Source of the DNA: Nostoc linckia NIES-25
GTDB taxonomy: Bacteria > Cyanobacteriota > Cyanobacteriia > Cyanobacteriales > Nostocaceae
Length of the DNA stretch: 64,000 nucleotides
Assembly: GCF_002368035.1 (NCBI RefSeq)
Contig: NZ_AP018222.1
Coordinates: 5,908,748 to 5,972,747, forward strand
Direction of reading: 5' to 3'
This document shows, piece by piece, positions 50,451 through 58,988 of the stretch (position 1 is its first letter; each line of letters opens with the position of its first letter). A program made the position numbers and the translations under genes. Below the pieces are notes generated by a model. The model did not search any database. It saw nothing but the letters and a program-made list of their open reading frames with translations, and was not told the DNA's origin.

Positions 50451-50918
50451 GAAAGGCGATCTAAATCAGCGTGGTTAGGGGCTGGTAAAAATTTTTACCT
50501 CCAGCATAAGTAAGTTAATTGATGGTTGCAGTTGTAGTAAATGCACTCAGCGAACCTATCAAAGTCCATATCAATCTTTGACCAAATAACTTGAATTTCA
50601 AAGTTCTTAACACCCCACCCCCAACCCCTCCCCTTGCTAAGGGGAGGGGAGCGTTTGCTGTCTTCAAATGCGGGGTGGGGTTCTTTATTTTGGATTTATG
50701 CAAGAGGCCTATTTTGCTTACCGTGCCGATATGCTTGAATTGAAAATTTTTGAAAATCGCCCTTTGCCTGTACCTAATCATTTAATAGGTGTACAATCAA
50801 AATAACAGATTTATCTCATAAGTCTTGGGTAATAGAGAATAATATGTTTAACTAACTATTACCGATGATTAATGTTTATTTAAATCTGCTAAAAATTGTC
50901 AATTAATGATATATAAAA
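50451..50918. other. Intergenic region with a double-hairpin block
   Basis: At 50612-50681 ACCCCACCCC pairs with GGGGTGGGGT, enclosing a second perfect hairpin (CCCCTCCCCTT, loop GCT, AAGGGGAGGGG; 50625-50649). The same block forms the interior of the modules at 36775 and 42908. A minus-strand reading at 50515-50781 has no coding support. The promoter for pxcA is expected after 50770. Confidence 0.65.
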
Positions 50919-52178
50919 ATGAAAAAGTCATTCGCAATTAGAGCAGAATTACTTTATCAAAAGCTGAAAGAATATTGGCGATCGCCTAATCGTTGGTTTT
51001 TAGATACACCAGAAAGAGCACTCTTAGATGCTTACGAAGCAGCTGAGAGAATCAAAAATATTGAAATTGAACATTTTGATGGGAAAAAAATCTCTTCGGC
51101 TTCCGGAAAATATACTGAAAATGTCATGTCTTATTGGCAAGTATACCTTGATAAAAACTTAAGTATTATCAAAATTAGACTGGCAGAATTCACACTGAGT
51201 CGGACAATTATCGATATCTCTAATTCTGTTTTGTTAGAAAAATTGCGCGTTATTGATGAAATTGTAGAAAAATACGCCATTAAAAATGAAGTCATTGATT
51301 CTCAATTGCGGGAAATTAACCAAACCAAAACCAAAAATTTCCCAAAATCGCCGGATCTCAATGAAATTAAAAGTACATCTCCCTTTCAAAAGACTGGAGT
51401 CTTTCCTGGGTCTATTGGTAGAAGTATCAATGTAATTAAAGGAGATCTTTCACCCCATGCAGAAGAAAATTTTACCAGAAATTACCGATTATCTAGAAAT
51501 AGGACAAGAATTGCCCTAAGATTTTTCCTGATCCTAATTCTTGTTCCGCTGGTAACTCAGCATTTATCTAAAGAAATATTAGTAAATCCCATAGTACAAA
51601 AAATCCGTGGAGAGAATACAACTCAAATTTTCATTAATTCTGACATGGAAAAAGAGGCTCTCCAAGAATTACGTAATTTTCAAGCAGCATTAAGATTTCA
51701 ACATTTACTCGGAGCACCACAATTATCATCCGAAACCATACAAGAAAGAATCAAAGACAAAGCATCGGAAATAGCTGAAGAATTTCGCATTAAAAGTAAT
51801 AGCAGTATTAGTAATATTTTTGCTGACTTAATATCACTAATTTCTTTTGCCTTAGTTATCAATTTCAGTAAAAAAGAGATTGTGGTTGTTAAGTCGTTTA
51901 TAGATAATGTTGTTTACGGACTTAGCGATAGTGCAAAAGCCTTTTTAATTATTCTGTTTACAGATATATTCGTAGGATTCCACTCACCGCATGGATGGGA
52001 AATTGTTCTAGAAGGATTTTCAGAACATTTAGGTTTGCCAGCCAATAACAGCGCAATATATTTATTTATTGCTACATTTCCTGTAATTTTAAATACTATC
52101 TTTAAATACTGGATATTCCGGTATCTGAGTCGCTTATCTCCGTCAGCATTAGCTACATTAAAAGAGATGGATGAATAA
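50919..52178 (+). CDS. pxcA: Proton extrusion protein PxcA (CemA family)
   Basis: The 419-residue protein matches cyanobacterial PxcA (also called CotA), homologous to plastid CemA. It starts with a soluble helical region (about 1-195; IRAELLYQKLKEYWRSPNRW, TPERALLDAYEAAERIK) and ends in the membrane domain with helices near residues 200-220, 300-318, 340-360 and 385-400. The family is required for light-induced proton extrusion at the plasma membrane and supports CO2 uptake and pH control. The final segment FPVILNTIFKYWIFRYLSRLSP is a typical family end. Confidence 0.92.
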   Translation: MKKSFAIRAELLYQKLKEYWRSPNRWFLDTPERALLDAYEAAERIKNIEIEHFDGKKISSASGKYTENVMSYWQVYLDKNLSIIKIRLAEFTLSRTIIDISNSVLLEKLRVIDEIVEKYAIKNEVIDSQLREINQTKTKNFPKSPDLNEIKSTSPFQKTGVFPGSIGRSINVIKGDLSPHAEENFTRNYRLSRNRTRIALRFFLILILVPLVTQHLSKEILVNPIVQKIRGENTTQIFINSDMEKEALQELRNFQAALRFQHLLGAPQLSSETIQERIKDKASEIAEEFRIKSNSSISNIFADLISLISFALVINFSKKEIVVVKSFIDNVVYGLSDSAKAFLIILFTDIFVGFHSPHGWEIVLEGFSEHLGLPANNSAIYLFIATFPVILNTIFKYWIFRYLSRLSPSALATLKEMDE

Positions 52179-52329
52179 TTATAATAATTCAGAATTCAGA
52201 ATTTAGAATTAATAAGACTTGGATATCCAGAGTCAATAATTTGAATAAAATGTAGTAATCCAGATGACAAGCCTTTATCTTTATATATGGGGTTGTCCCT
52301 TTGTACCCTTGTCCCCGTGAGACATAAGT

Positions 52330-52806
52330 ATGGATTTTGAAAGCAAAGCTAAAACTTCAAGTGCTACAAATAATATAGATTTTGCTGAACCAACTACTAC
52401 TCGTAAGCCACTAGAATTGCTGCGAGAGACTGAAGCTTTGTTACGCCGCCCAACTGTAGCAACCCTAGTGCCGATTTTACCACCAAAACTCAGCAATAGA
52501 TTGCAAACAGCCTCATCTTTAGCAGATGACTCTTTTAAAAATCTGTCAGAAATTGACCTAGACAATATTAGTGATTTTGAACTGCGACCTGCGCGAATTT
52601 GTCTTGGCTTAAGCTTTATTGGTTTTGGAGCGCTGATGATATTAGTACTTTTGTTGTACTTAAACACTTTGCATCCAGAACTCAATGCAATAGAGCAGAT
52701 TCGCCAATACTGGTATCAATATGTTTGGTTTGTCAGTTTAGGTATCACAGGAATGTTTATGCTAGGCCGTGAAGCCATGCGTCCGGCCCCAAAACGCCGA
52801 AAATGA
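52330..52806 (+). CDS. Small two-helix membrane protein, hypothetical
   Basis: The protein has 158 residues. The first 95 are soluble and Ser/Thr/Leu-rich (LELLRETEALLRRPTVATL). Two hydrophobic helices follow (about 99-118 and 134-150) with a basic C-terminal end (RPAPKRRK). I do not recognise a named domain, though similar cyanobacterial proteins exist. The stop codon is 14 bp before the ppk2 ATG, so the two genes are probably cotranscribed. Confidence 0.7.
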   Translation: MDFESKAKTSSATNNIDFAEPTTTRKPLELLRETEALLRRPTVATLVPILPPKLSNRLQTASSLADDSFKNLSEIDLDNISDFELRPARICLGLSFIGFGALMILVLLLYLNTLHPELNAIEQIRQYWYQYVWFVSLGITGMFMLGREAMRPAPKRRK

Positions 52807-52819
52807 GGAGATTTTATAC

Positions 52820-53692
52820 ATGAATCACGATGCTTTTATTGTTCCACCAGGTTCAAAGATTTCTTTGAAAAAAAACTATGACCCAGCTTATAAAACTGAT
52901 TTTTATCAAAAAGCCGATGCTCTAACTAAATTAAAAGCAGATATTGAACGACTAGCAAATTACCAAAATATTCTTTATGCTCAAAATACTTATGCCTTGT
53001 TAATTATTTTTCAGGCTATGGATGCTGCTGGTAAAGACAGCACAATTAAACACGTAATGTCTGGTGTAAATCCACAAGGATTTCAGGTGTTTAGTTTTAA
53101 GGGACCGAGTACGGAAGAATTAGATCATGACTACCTGTGGCGAACAACGAAGGCTTTACCAGAGAGAGGTCGAATTGGTATATTCAACCGTTCATACTAT
53201 GAAGAACTTTTAGTGGTTCGCGTCCATCCAGAAATGCTCAAAAAGCAACAACTACCGAATTTTCCTGAAGGAAATCAGATATGGAAACAGCGCTTTCAAG
53301 AAATTAACAATTTGGAAAAATATTTAGTAGATAATGGTGTAATTATTTTAAAGTTTTTTTTAAATGTTTCCAAATCAGAGCAAAAAAAACGATTTTTACA
53401 AAGGATTGAATTGCCAGAAAAAAATTGGAAATTTTCAGCTAACGATGTCCGGGAAAGAGCTTTTTGGAATGATTATATGGATGCTTATGAAGAAGTTTTT
53501 AATCACACTAGCACAAAATGGGCACCGTGGTATATTATTCCTGCCGATCGCAAATGGTTTACACGCTTGGTAGTTGCCGATATCATCTGCACAAAACTAG
53601 AAAAACTAAATCTAAAATACCCGACAGTTACTGAAGAACACAAACAGCAACTTTTAGAAGCAAAACGTATTTTGGAACAGGAAGATTCTTAA
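52820..53692 (+). CDS. ppk2: Polyphosphate kinase 2 (PPK2) family phosphotransferase
   Basis: The ATG at 52820 is preferred: GAGGAG lies ten bases before it, while an earlier reading from 52769 starts inside the upstream gene. The 290-residue enzyme has the Walker A-like FQAMDAAGKDSTIKHVMSG (near residue 60), the lid region FSFKGPSTEELDHDYLWR and Walker B-like IGIFNRSYYEELLVVRVHP (near 115). PPK2 enzymes transfer phosphate between polyphosphate and nucleotides. Sequence features are closest to the one-domain AMP or ADP phosphotransferases, but the nucleotide cannot be fixed by eye. Confidence 0.92.
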   Translation: MNHDAFIVPPGSKISLKKNYDPAYKTDFYQKADALTKLKADIERLANYQNILYAQNTYALLIIFQAMDAAGKDSTIKHVMSGVNPQGFQVFSFKGPSTEELDHDYLWRTTKALPERGRIGIFNRSYYEELLVVRVHPEMLKKQQLPNFPEGNQIWKQRFQEINNLEKYLVDNGVIILKFFLNVSKSEQKKRFLQRIELPEKNWKFSANDVRERAFWNDYMDAYEEVFNHTSTKWAPWYIIPADRKWFTRLVVADIICTKLEKLNLKYPTVTEEHKQQLLEAKRILEQEDS

Positions 53693-53707
53693 ATAATTCG
53701 TATGCTA

Positions 53708-53736
53708 GTAGAGACGTTGCATTGCAACGTCTCTAC
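53708..53736 (+). terminator. Palindrome after ppk2
   Basis: GTAGAGACGTTGCA, one base and TGCAACGTCTCTAC form a perfect 14-bp stem between convergent genes. The lack of a T-run and presence of this sequence type in many Nostocales spacers suggests a repeat that may double as terminator. Confidence 0.55.
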
Positions 53737-53812
53737 AGGATTTTGATATCATGCACAATCGTTTTCATACATGAAATCAGCAACGCCGAATATTTTTTTA
53801 CTTGAAAGTCCC

Positions 53813-55072
53813 TTACCAGGGCCCCCAAATAGCAAAGGTTATTCCTGGACTCTGCATGTTGACAAACATTGTCTGAGCGTCGGGGGAGAAGCAAACCCCA
53901 GCGAACTCTGATGTATTAAGAGCATTCTTAGCAAACTTGTAAAGGCTACCACTGGGAGTGATACCCAGAATATAATCCGTTCCATCCCCATCCTCACACA
54001 GAAAGATGTCCCGGTTGGGGACAACCACAATATTGTCTGGATTGTCTAGGACACCAGAATTGTTGGGTTCAATATAGAGTTCAACGGTATTGTTAGTGGG
54101 CGAATAACGCCAGATCTGCCCATCTCCAGAACTACCTCCACTCTTACAAGTGAAGTAGACATAACCACCACCATAAAAGATGCCTTCTCCACCTGAAAAC
54201 CTGGCAGCACCTTTGTTATACCCTTCTGTTCTGACGGTATCAGTAGTGGGATCGGGATTGGTAATTTGTACCCATTCCACCGCTCTGGGGGTGTTTTTTG
54301 GGAAACCAGTAGCTGTGTTAATTCCAGACGACCCTGTAATCTTTAAGGCGTATAGTAAGCCACCAGCACTGAGATTGTTGCTTTGGTTGGGAATGAAGCG
54401 GTAGAACAACCCGTTCCCCTGGTCTTCGGTCATGTAGATATACCTTGTGTCGGGATCTACAGCAGCAGCCTCGTGATTAAAACGTCCCATTGCGGTTAAC
54501 GGGACGGGGGTGACAAAAGTTGTTGCGCTACTGGGAACTTCAAACACATAGCCATGCTTCTTGTTGTTGTTGGTTTCAAAGGTTTCCTCACAGCTTAACC
54601 AAGACCCTGAAGGGGTAGCGCCGCCCGCACAATTACGAATGGTTCCTGCTAAAACTCCCCGATGTTCTATCAAAGTGCGGGAAGTACTAACAACCAATTT
54701 AGTGCAACCGCCCCTCGCATTTGAGTTGTACTTGCTGCCAGTAGGAGCGCCCAAACCGTTGCTAGAACTGGGAGTGAGTTCGTGATTGCGAATTAGAATC
54801 GTATTGCCATTGGAACCTGCAAAAGCACCCATACCATCGTGACCGCCGGGTACTCGATAACCATCATTCATCGTTTGACCTGTTTCGGACAGTCTGCGAT
54901 AAGTGAATCCAGCTGGCAAATCTAATACTCCGTTGGGATCGGGCACTAAATTCCCGTAGGGGCCCGCAGCGATCGCCGGTTTAGCATAAAAGGCTTGCAA
55001 AGGAGATAGAAGAACAGCACCTGTAGCCGATGCCCCTGCCAAGGTAAAAAACTCGCGTCTTGATAGATTCAA
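53813..55072 (-). CDS. PhoX-like (DUF839) alkaline phosphatase
   Basis: I place the start at a TTG at 55072: AGGGAG lies six bases before it, and the product begins with a compact Tat signal (LSRREFFTLAGASATGAVLL, then an Ala-rich site). A longer reading from 55129 lacks a ribosome site. The 419-residue protein matches the PhoX/DUF839 propeller: YRVPGGHDGMGAFAGSNGNT, LIRNHELTP, SWLSCEETFETN and EGYNKGAARFSGGEGIFYGG. PhoX binds Fe and Ca and is exported folded by Tat. It is shorter than classical PhoX. A TTTAACCT-type Pho box candidate is upstream. Confidence 0.85.
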   Translation of the reverse strand: MNLSRREFFTLAGASATGAVLLSPLQAFYAKPAIAAGPYGNLVPDPNGVLDLPAGFTYRRLSETGQTMNDGYRVPGGHDGMGAFAGSNGNTILIRNHELTPSSSNGLGAPTGSKYNSNARGGCTKLVVSTSRTLIEHRGVLAGTIRNCAGGATPSGSWLSCEETFETNNNKKHGYVFEVPSSATTFVTPVPLTAMGRFNHEAAAVDPDTRYIYMTEDQGNGLFYRFIPNQSNNLSAGGLLYALKITGSSGINTATGFPKNTPRAVEWVQITNPDPTTDTVRTEGYNKGAARFSGGEGIFYGGGYVYFTCKSGGSSGDGQIWRYSPTNNTVELYIEPNNSGVLDNPDNIVVVPNRDIFLCEDGDGTDYILGITPSGSLYKFAKNALNTSEFAGVCFSPDAQTMFVNMQSPGITFAIWGPW

Positions 55073-55154
55073 TGTATGCTCCCTAATATTTTTGATGAGG
55101 CTTAATTTCTTGCAAATAGCCAGCCTCAATTATCTAGGATGAGCAGTTTATTTG

Positions 55155-55173
55155 AATTTAATAGGAGGTTAAA
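55155..55173 (-). promoter_or_regulatory. Candidate Pho box upstream of the PhoX-like gene
   Basis: On the minus strand TTTAACCT-CCT-ATTAAATT gives two half-sites with the 11-bp period of cyanobacterial Pho boxes (consensus PyTTAAPyPyT/A). The first is a perfect match and the second matches only the TTAA core. A further CTTAAATA lies 15 bp away. It is about 85-100 bp upstream of the chosen start. Confidence 0.35.
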
Positions 55174-55397
55174 AACAGTTTATTTAAGAGATTTAATTAA
55201 TGTCAGAAATATATAAATTTCTAATAGTTTTTTTGGGTAAAAAAAGAATTAAACTAGAAGTTTGCCAGATTATAAAAGCGTCTCGAACAGAAGTGTTGGT
55301 CGTTCTCTATTTCCTTTTAACGCTAAAACTCTGAATTCTGCTGTAAAATCAGTTTGCTGAGAGACTCAGCAAAATTGCAATTCTATAGTTTTGTAAT

Positions 55398-55994
55398 GTG
55401 CTTACTCAGTTACCGACTATCAATGCCCTAAAACAGCCCACGAGTTCTGCTTGGATCGAACAAGCGATCGCTAACTTAGATATCATCTTACTCGACCACT
55501 CCCACTGCGAACGTAAAGCCGCAGGTGTAGCCTTGAACTTTATGTTCCGCTACCCTTCTAATACTAAAATGGTGCGGGAACTCACAGCGATCGCCCGCGA
55601 AGAACTAGAACACTTCGAGCTAGTTAACCAATGGCTAGAACGGCGGAATATTCCTTTGGCTCCCTTACCACCACCTCCTTACGGCGCGGGTCTAAAAGCT
55701 GCTGTACGTCCTCAAGAACCCCAGCGATTTTTAGATTCCTTACTAGTCACTGGCTTAATCGAAGCTCGCAGCCACGAACGCCTGGGATTATTAGCTGCTC
55801 ACTGTCCAGAGCCAGAATTAGCAAAATTTTATCGCGGCCTCATGGCGTCCGAAGCGCGTCACTACGGTATATATTGGGTTTTAGCTGCTACTTACTTCGA
55901 CAAAGAAATTGTCATGGAACGCCTTGATGAATTAGCAATTGTTGAAAGTGAGCTGCTGGCGACTTTGCATCCAGAACCTAGAATTCACAGTTAG
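55398..55994 (+). CDS. miaE: tRNA-(2-methylthio-N6-isopentenyl-adenosine) hydroxylase MiaE
   Basis: A GTG start is used. The 198-residue protein is a four-helix-bundle diiron monooxygenase: LDHSHCERKAAGVALNF, AREELEHFELVNQWLERR with the E-x2-H ligand, LLVTGLIEARSHERLGLL and MASEARHYGIYW supply the iron ligands. MiaE hydroxylates the isopentenyl group of ms2i6A37 in tRNAs that read UNN codons and requires oxygen. It precedes a VOC gene by 15 bp. Confidence 0.93.
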   Translation: MLTQLPTINALKQPTSSAWIEQAIANLDIILLDHSHCERKAAGVALNFMFRYPSNTKMVRELTAIAREELEHFELVNQWLERRNIPLAPLPPPPYGAGLKAAVRPQEPQRFLDSLLVTGLIEARSHERLGLLAAHCPEPELAKFYRGLMASEARHYGIYWVLAATYFDKEIVMERLDELAIVESELLATLHPEPRIHS

Positions 55995-56009
55995 TAGACC
56001 AAGGCCACT

Positions 56010-56414
56010 ATGAAGCTTCAACTAACACACTTGAGACTGCTTGTCTCCAACTACAAAGATTCTTTTTTGTTCTACCGAGATTTGCTAAAATTTGATGTCG
56101 ATTGGGGAGATGAAAATAGCGGATATGCTGAGTTTAATAGCGGACATCTCAAACTTGGTTTGTTCAAACAAGAATTAATGGCTCAAGTAGTCCCAAGAAT
56201 CGATCAGCCTTCGTATGTTGCCAGTAGAGATAGAATTGTCTTGATTTTCGCAGTTGATAACGTGGATGAAGTCTATCAGCAAGTCAAAGATAGTAATGCA
56301 ACTGTCGTCACCGAACCAATAGACCGTCCAAATTGGGGAATCCGCACAGCCCATTTTCGCGATCCCGATGGAAATTTAATCGAAGTTTACAGCAATTTGG
56401 GAATTGTTAGTTAA
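56010..56414 (+). CDS. VOC-family (glyoxalase-fold) protein
   Basis: The 134-residue protein has the paired VOC modules: LTHLRLLVSNYKDSFLFYRD and TAHFRDPDGNLIEVYSN at the end. Possible metal ligands are His near the start and Glu near the end. It starts 15 bp after the miaE stop and is likely cotranscribed. Substrate unknown. Confidence 0.85.
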   Translation: MKLQLTHLRLLVSNYKDSFLFYRDLLKFDVDWGDENSGYAEFNSGHLKLGLFKQELMAQVVPRIDQPSYVASRDRIVLIFAVDNVDEVYQQVKDSNATVVTEPIDRPNWGIRTAHFRDPDGNLIEVYSNLGIVS

Positions 56415-56642
56415 AAGCAACTCACAAAATTTTAGATTTCAAATTTTGGATTTTGGATTAAAAATTCAAACTATATAGCAGTTGAAGCATAGTTTATGTC
56501 CTAAACTGCTCAAAACCCCATACACCCTAAAGACTTTTTTTGCCTATTTCCTATTCCCTTTTCTCTGCTCTAAAAAGTATAAAAGCAGAAACTTGCAAAA
56601 GCCAACCATAGCATTAATCTAAAATATAAAATCCAAAATTGT

Positions 56643-57521
56643 TTAACTCTTTGTTGGCATTTTCGATTCAAACAAACGCACAGGTTTACTCTGCAAATTA
56701 GAAGCAATTGAACTTACTCGGTCTACCACAGAAATCATATATTTGTAATCTGGTACTTGTCCGTTAGGTACATAGCCAACTTCTTGAGCTAAACCTGAAG
56801 GTAACTCGCTCATTACTTTGCGGATGAATTCCTGACGGTTGCGCTCTACATTAGGCCCAATCAAAACCACACCCAGTGGTACATAATGAGGATCTTTAAA
56901 GAGTACGCGAAATTCCGTCGGACTAAACTGTGAAGCGTGGAGACTCAAATCGGCCTCTGAAATTGCACAGGCGTTAGCTTTTCCTTGAGCTACGAATTCC
57001 AGCCCTGCTTTTGGTGTGGGTGCAAACAATATTTCAGCCAGTGTTGTACCATAAAGGTTGTAAAGAGGAAAATAATATCCTGTTGCCGAACCTAACTGAC
57101 CTAAAGCCACTATTTGATTTTGTAGTTGTTTTAATTCAGATATTGAACTGTCCTTGCGAACAACAAAAATTGAACGCAAATTACTAATACCTACTAAAGG
57201 AAAAAAAGGAACATATTGGTACCGTGCCATCGCAATAGCCGCTAAACCCGGTGGCGCAAAGACCAACGACCAAGCACGAGCCTCAAGGCGTTCGACGGCT
57301 TTGTTTTCATTAAAAGCAGGCTCTAATTGAATATATGAGTTTGTTTTTTCTCCCAAATAAGTATTGAATTTAGCATATTGATTAATTATTTGTTCGCCTC
57401 CACCATAGTTAATAACGCCAATAGTTAACGGGCCTTCAAACTTCCGCCTTGGTTGACAGCTAGCAAATGCCAAACCGAGCAGATTAAATAGAAATAAACG
57501 ACGGGGAAATCGCAAAACCAT
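56643..57521 (-). CDS. PhnD-like phosphonate/phosphate-type ABC-transporter binding lipoprotein
   Basis: ATG at 57521 is used; a GTG one codon earlier is possible. The 292-residue protein has a lipobox (LGLAFASC) and then a periplasmic binding fold: ITIGVINYGG-like start, VERLEARAWSLVFAPPGLAA, and VALGQLGSATGYYFPLYNL. The family binds phosphonates, phosphite or phosphate. No permease or ATPase gene is adjacent. Alternatively it works with the divergent sensor-like gene at 57703. The spacer between the two (57522-57702) contains GGGTTAAA and AGGTTAAA, Pho-box-like half-sites that are not in an 11-bp period. Confidence 0.85.
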   Translation of the reverse strand: MVLRFPRRLFLFNLLGLAFASCQPRRKFEGPLTIGVINYGGGEQIINQYAKFNTYLGEKTNSYIQLEPAFNENKAVERLEARAWSLVFAPPGLAAIAMARYQYVPFFPLVGISNLRSIFVVRKDSSISELKQLQNQIVALGQLGSATGYYFPLYNLYGTTLAEILFAPTPKAGLEFVAQGKANACAISEADLSLHASQFSPTEFRVLFKDPHYVPLGVVLIGPNVERNRQEFIRKVMSELPSGLAQEVGYVPNGQVPDYKYMISVVDRVSSIASNLQSKPVRLFESKMPTKS

Positions 57522-57702
57522 CACTAATTATGATTGAGAAAATAACTTGGGTTAAACAACTAATTTAAATAAACTGATTTCCAGGTTAAATAAGGTAAAT
57601 CACAACAAAAAATTAATATTTATTAATTCAGCGATCGCCAGTTTTGTAATCGGTATAAATAGATATTAAACAAGCTCATATACCACCTTCGTTGCTTAGG
57701 TT

Positions 57703-58617
57703 ATGTTAAACAACATTACGTTAAAAAACTTAAAAATAGGTGCGAAATTTAATCTACTTTTAATATTAGTTTTCATCGCCAGTATTTTGGGAAGTGGCCT
57801 TGCCTTATCCAGTTTACTTCAGTCCAGAGCGCAAAATGAAGTAACTTCTCAAGCGCAGATTCTCATCCAAATGGTGAATGCAGTTAGAAACTATACACAG
57901 GTTCGGATAGATCCCTTATTAGAACCTAGACTAGAAACCAATCCAACATTCATGCCTGAAATAGTGCCAACTTTTTCCTCAAAAGAGGTTTTTGAAAATT
58001 TTCGCAAAAAGCCTGAATATAAAAACTTTTTTCATAAAGATGCGACACTTAACCCCACAAATCTAGCAGATAAAGCTGATAGCTTTGAAACTGAACTTGT
58101 AGAGCGTTTTCGCAACGAAGCAAAGACTCTAGAAATTACTGGCTTTCGCAGCTTGCCAGAAGGCGAGGTATTTTACATTGCCCAACCACTCAAGATTACG
58201 CAGCAGCAATGTTTACGATGTCATTCTACACCAGAGCAAGCTCCTAAGAGTCAATTAGCAACTTATGGTTCTGAAAATGGTTTTGGCTGGAAACTGAACG
58301 ACATTGTTTCCGCTCAAATAATTTCTGTCCCTTCAGAAGAAATTTTTGCCAATGCCAAACGTACTTGGATATTGATTATGGGGCTTTTGATTGCTATCTT
58401 TGCACTTGTAATTTTCTCGATCGACTTTTTAATCAAAAAAGCTGTGATTCAAAGAATCAAAAGAATCGAAAAAATCGCACAAAGAGTCAGCACTGGTGAC
58501 ATGACTGCGGATTTTGAAGAGATATCTAATGATGAAATTGGTGGATTAGCAGAAGCATTTAATCGTATGAAATCCAGCTTAAGAATAGCTATGGATATGC
58601 TGAATAATCAGAGTTAA
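57703..58617 (+). CDS. DUF3365 (Tll0287-like) heme-binding sensor with HAMP domain, no output domain
   Basis: The 304-residue protein has an N-terminal membrane helix (about 16-35), a periplasmic DUF3365 domain with a c-type heme motif (CLRCH near residue 172, with STPEQAP after it), a second helix (about 225-247) and a HAMP domain (about 250-300; IKRIEKIAQRVSTGDMTADF, NDEIGGLAEAFNRM). It ends there, without a histidine kinase or methyl-accepting domain. DUF3365 domains sense redox or gas ligands. It is divergent from the PhnD-like gene. Confidence 0.88.
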   Translation: MLNNITLKNLKIGAKFNLLLILVFIASILGSGLALSSLLQSRAQNEVTSQAQILIQMVNAVRNYTQVRIDPLLEPRLETNPTFMPEIVPTFSSKEVFENFRKKPEYKNFFHKDATLNPTNLADKADSFETELVERFRNEAKTLEITGFRSLPEGEVFYIAQPLKITQQQCLRCHSTPEQAPKSQLATYGSENGFGWKLNDIVSAQIISVPSEEIFANAKRTWILIMGLLIAIFALVIFSIDFLIKKAVIQRIKRIEKIAQRVSTGDMTADFEEISNDEIGGLAEAFNRMKSSLRIAMDMLNNQS

Positions 58618-58988
58618 AGATTTATGGACATAGGGCATAGGGCATGGCTTTCTGGGGCAGGTTTTTTTGATTAGACAAATTTTTGGGATTTTAAAACCAA
58701 AATCATTGTCTGAGAACTTAAAACTACGTTCAATAATTGAGAACATTCTCAACTATTTATCGAAAGCCTAAAAACCTGCCCTTGAAAGATAGGGCATGGG
58801 GGGACAAGGGGACAAGGCAATACGGTTCGGTTGAGATCCCCCCGCCTACGGCGACCCCCTTTTTAAGGGGGTAAAAGAGGGTTATAAGCCCCCCTTTTTA
58901 AGGGGGGTTGGGGGGATCTTCGAGGGATAAATACGTTAAGCAAACCGTATTAGGGGACAAGGGGGATAGCTAATGCCCTATGCCCAAT
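58618..58988. other. Intergenic region carrying a miniature element
   Basis: The 370-bp spacer between convergent genes contains filler around 58640-58810 and the family 1 miniature element at 58819-58951. Nothing else is recognised. Confidence 0.6.
58819..58951. mobile_element. Second copy of miniature element family 1
   Basis: Ends AATACGGTTCGGTTGAG (58819 onward) and GTTAAGCAAACCGTATT (to 58951) correspond to the ends at 4271-4394. Direct repeats AGGGGACAAGG flank it at 58807-58817 and 58952-58962; with one more base they become 11 of 12 identical, comparable to the 12-bp duplication of the first copy. The left flank is itself a short tandem (GGGGACAA), so the duplication is less certain here. 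Confidence 0.6.

Noticed and set aside
50515..50781. Minus-strand 88-codon reading
   Set aside because: It runs through the G/C double-hairpin repeat and lacks coding character.
57525..57702. Pho box in the spacer between the PhnD-like and sensor genes
   Set aside because: TTAA cores occur at 57552, 57565 and 57586, which are spaced 13 and 21 bases apart and not in the expected 11-bp period; kept only as a remark.
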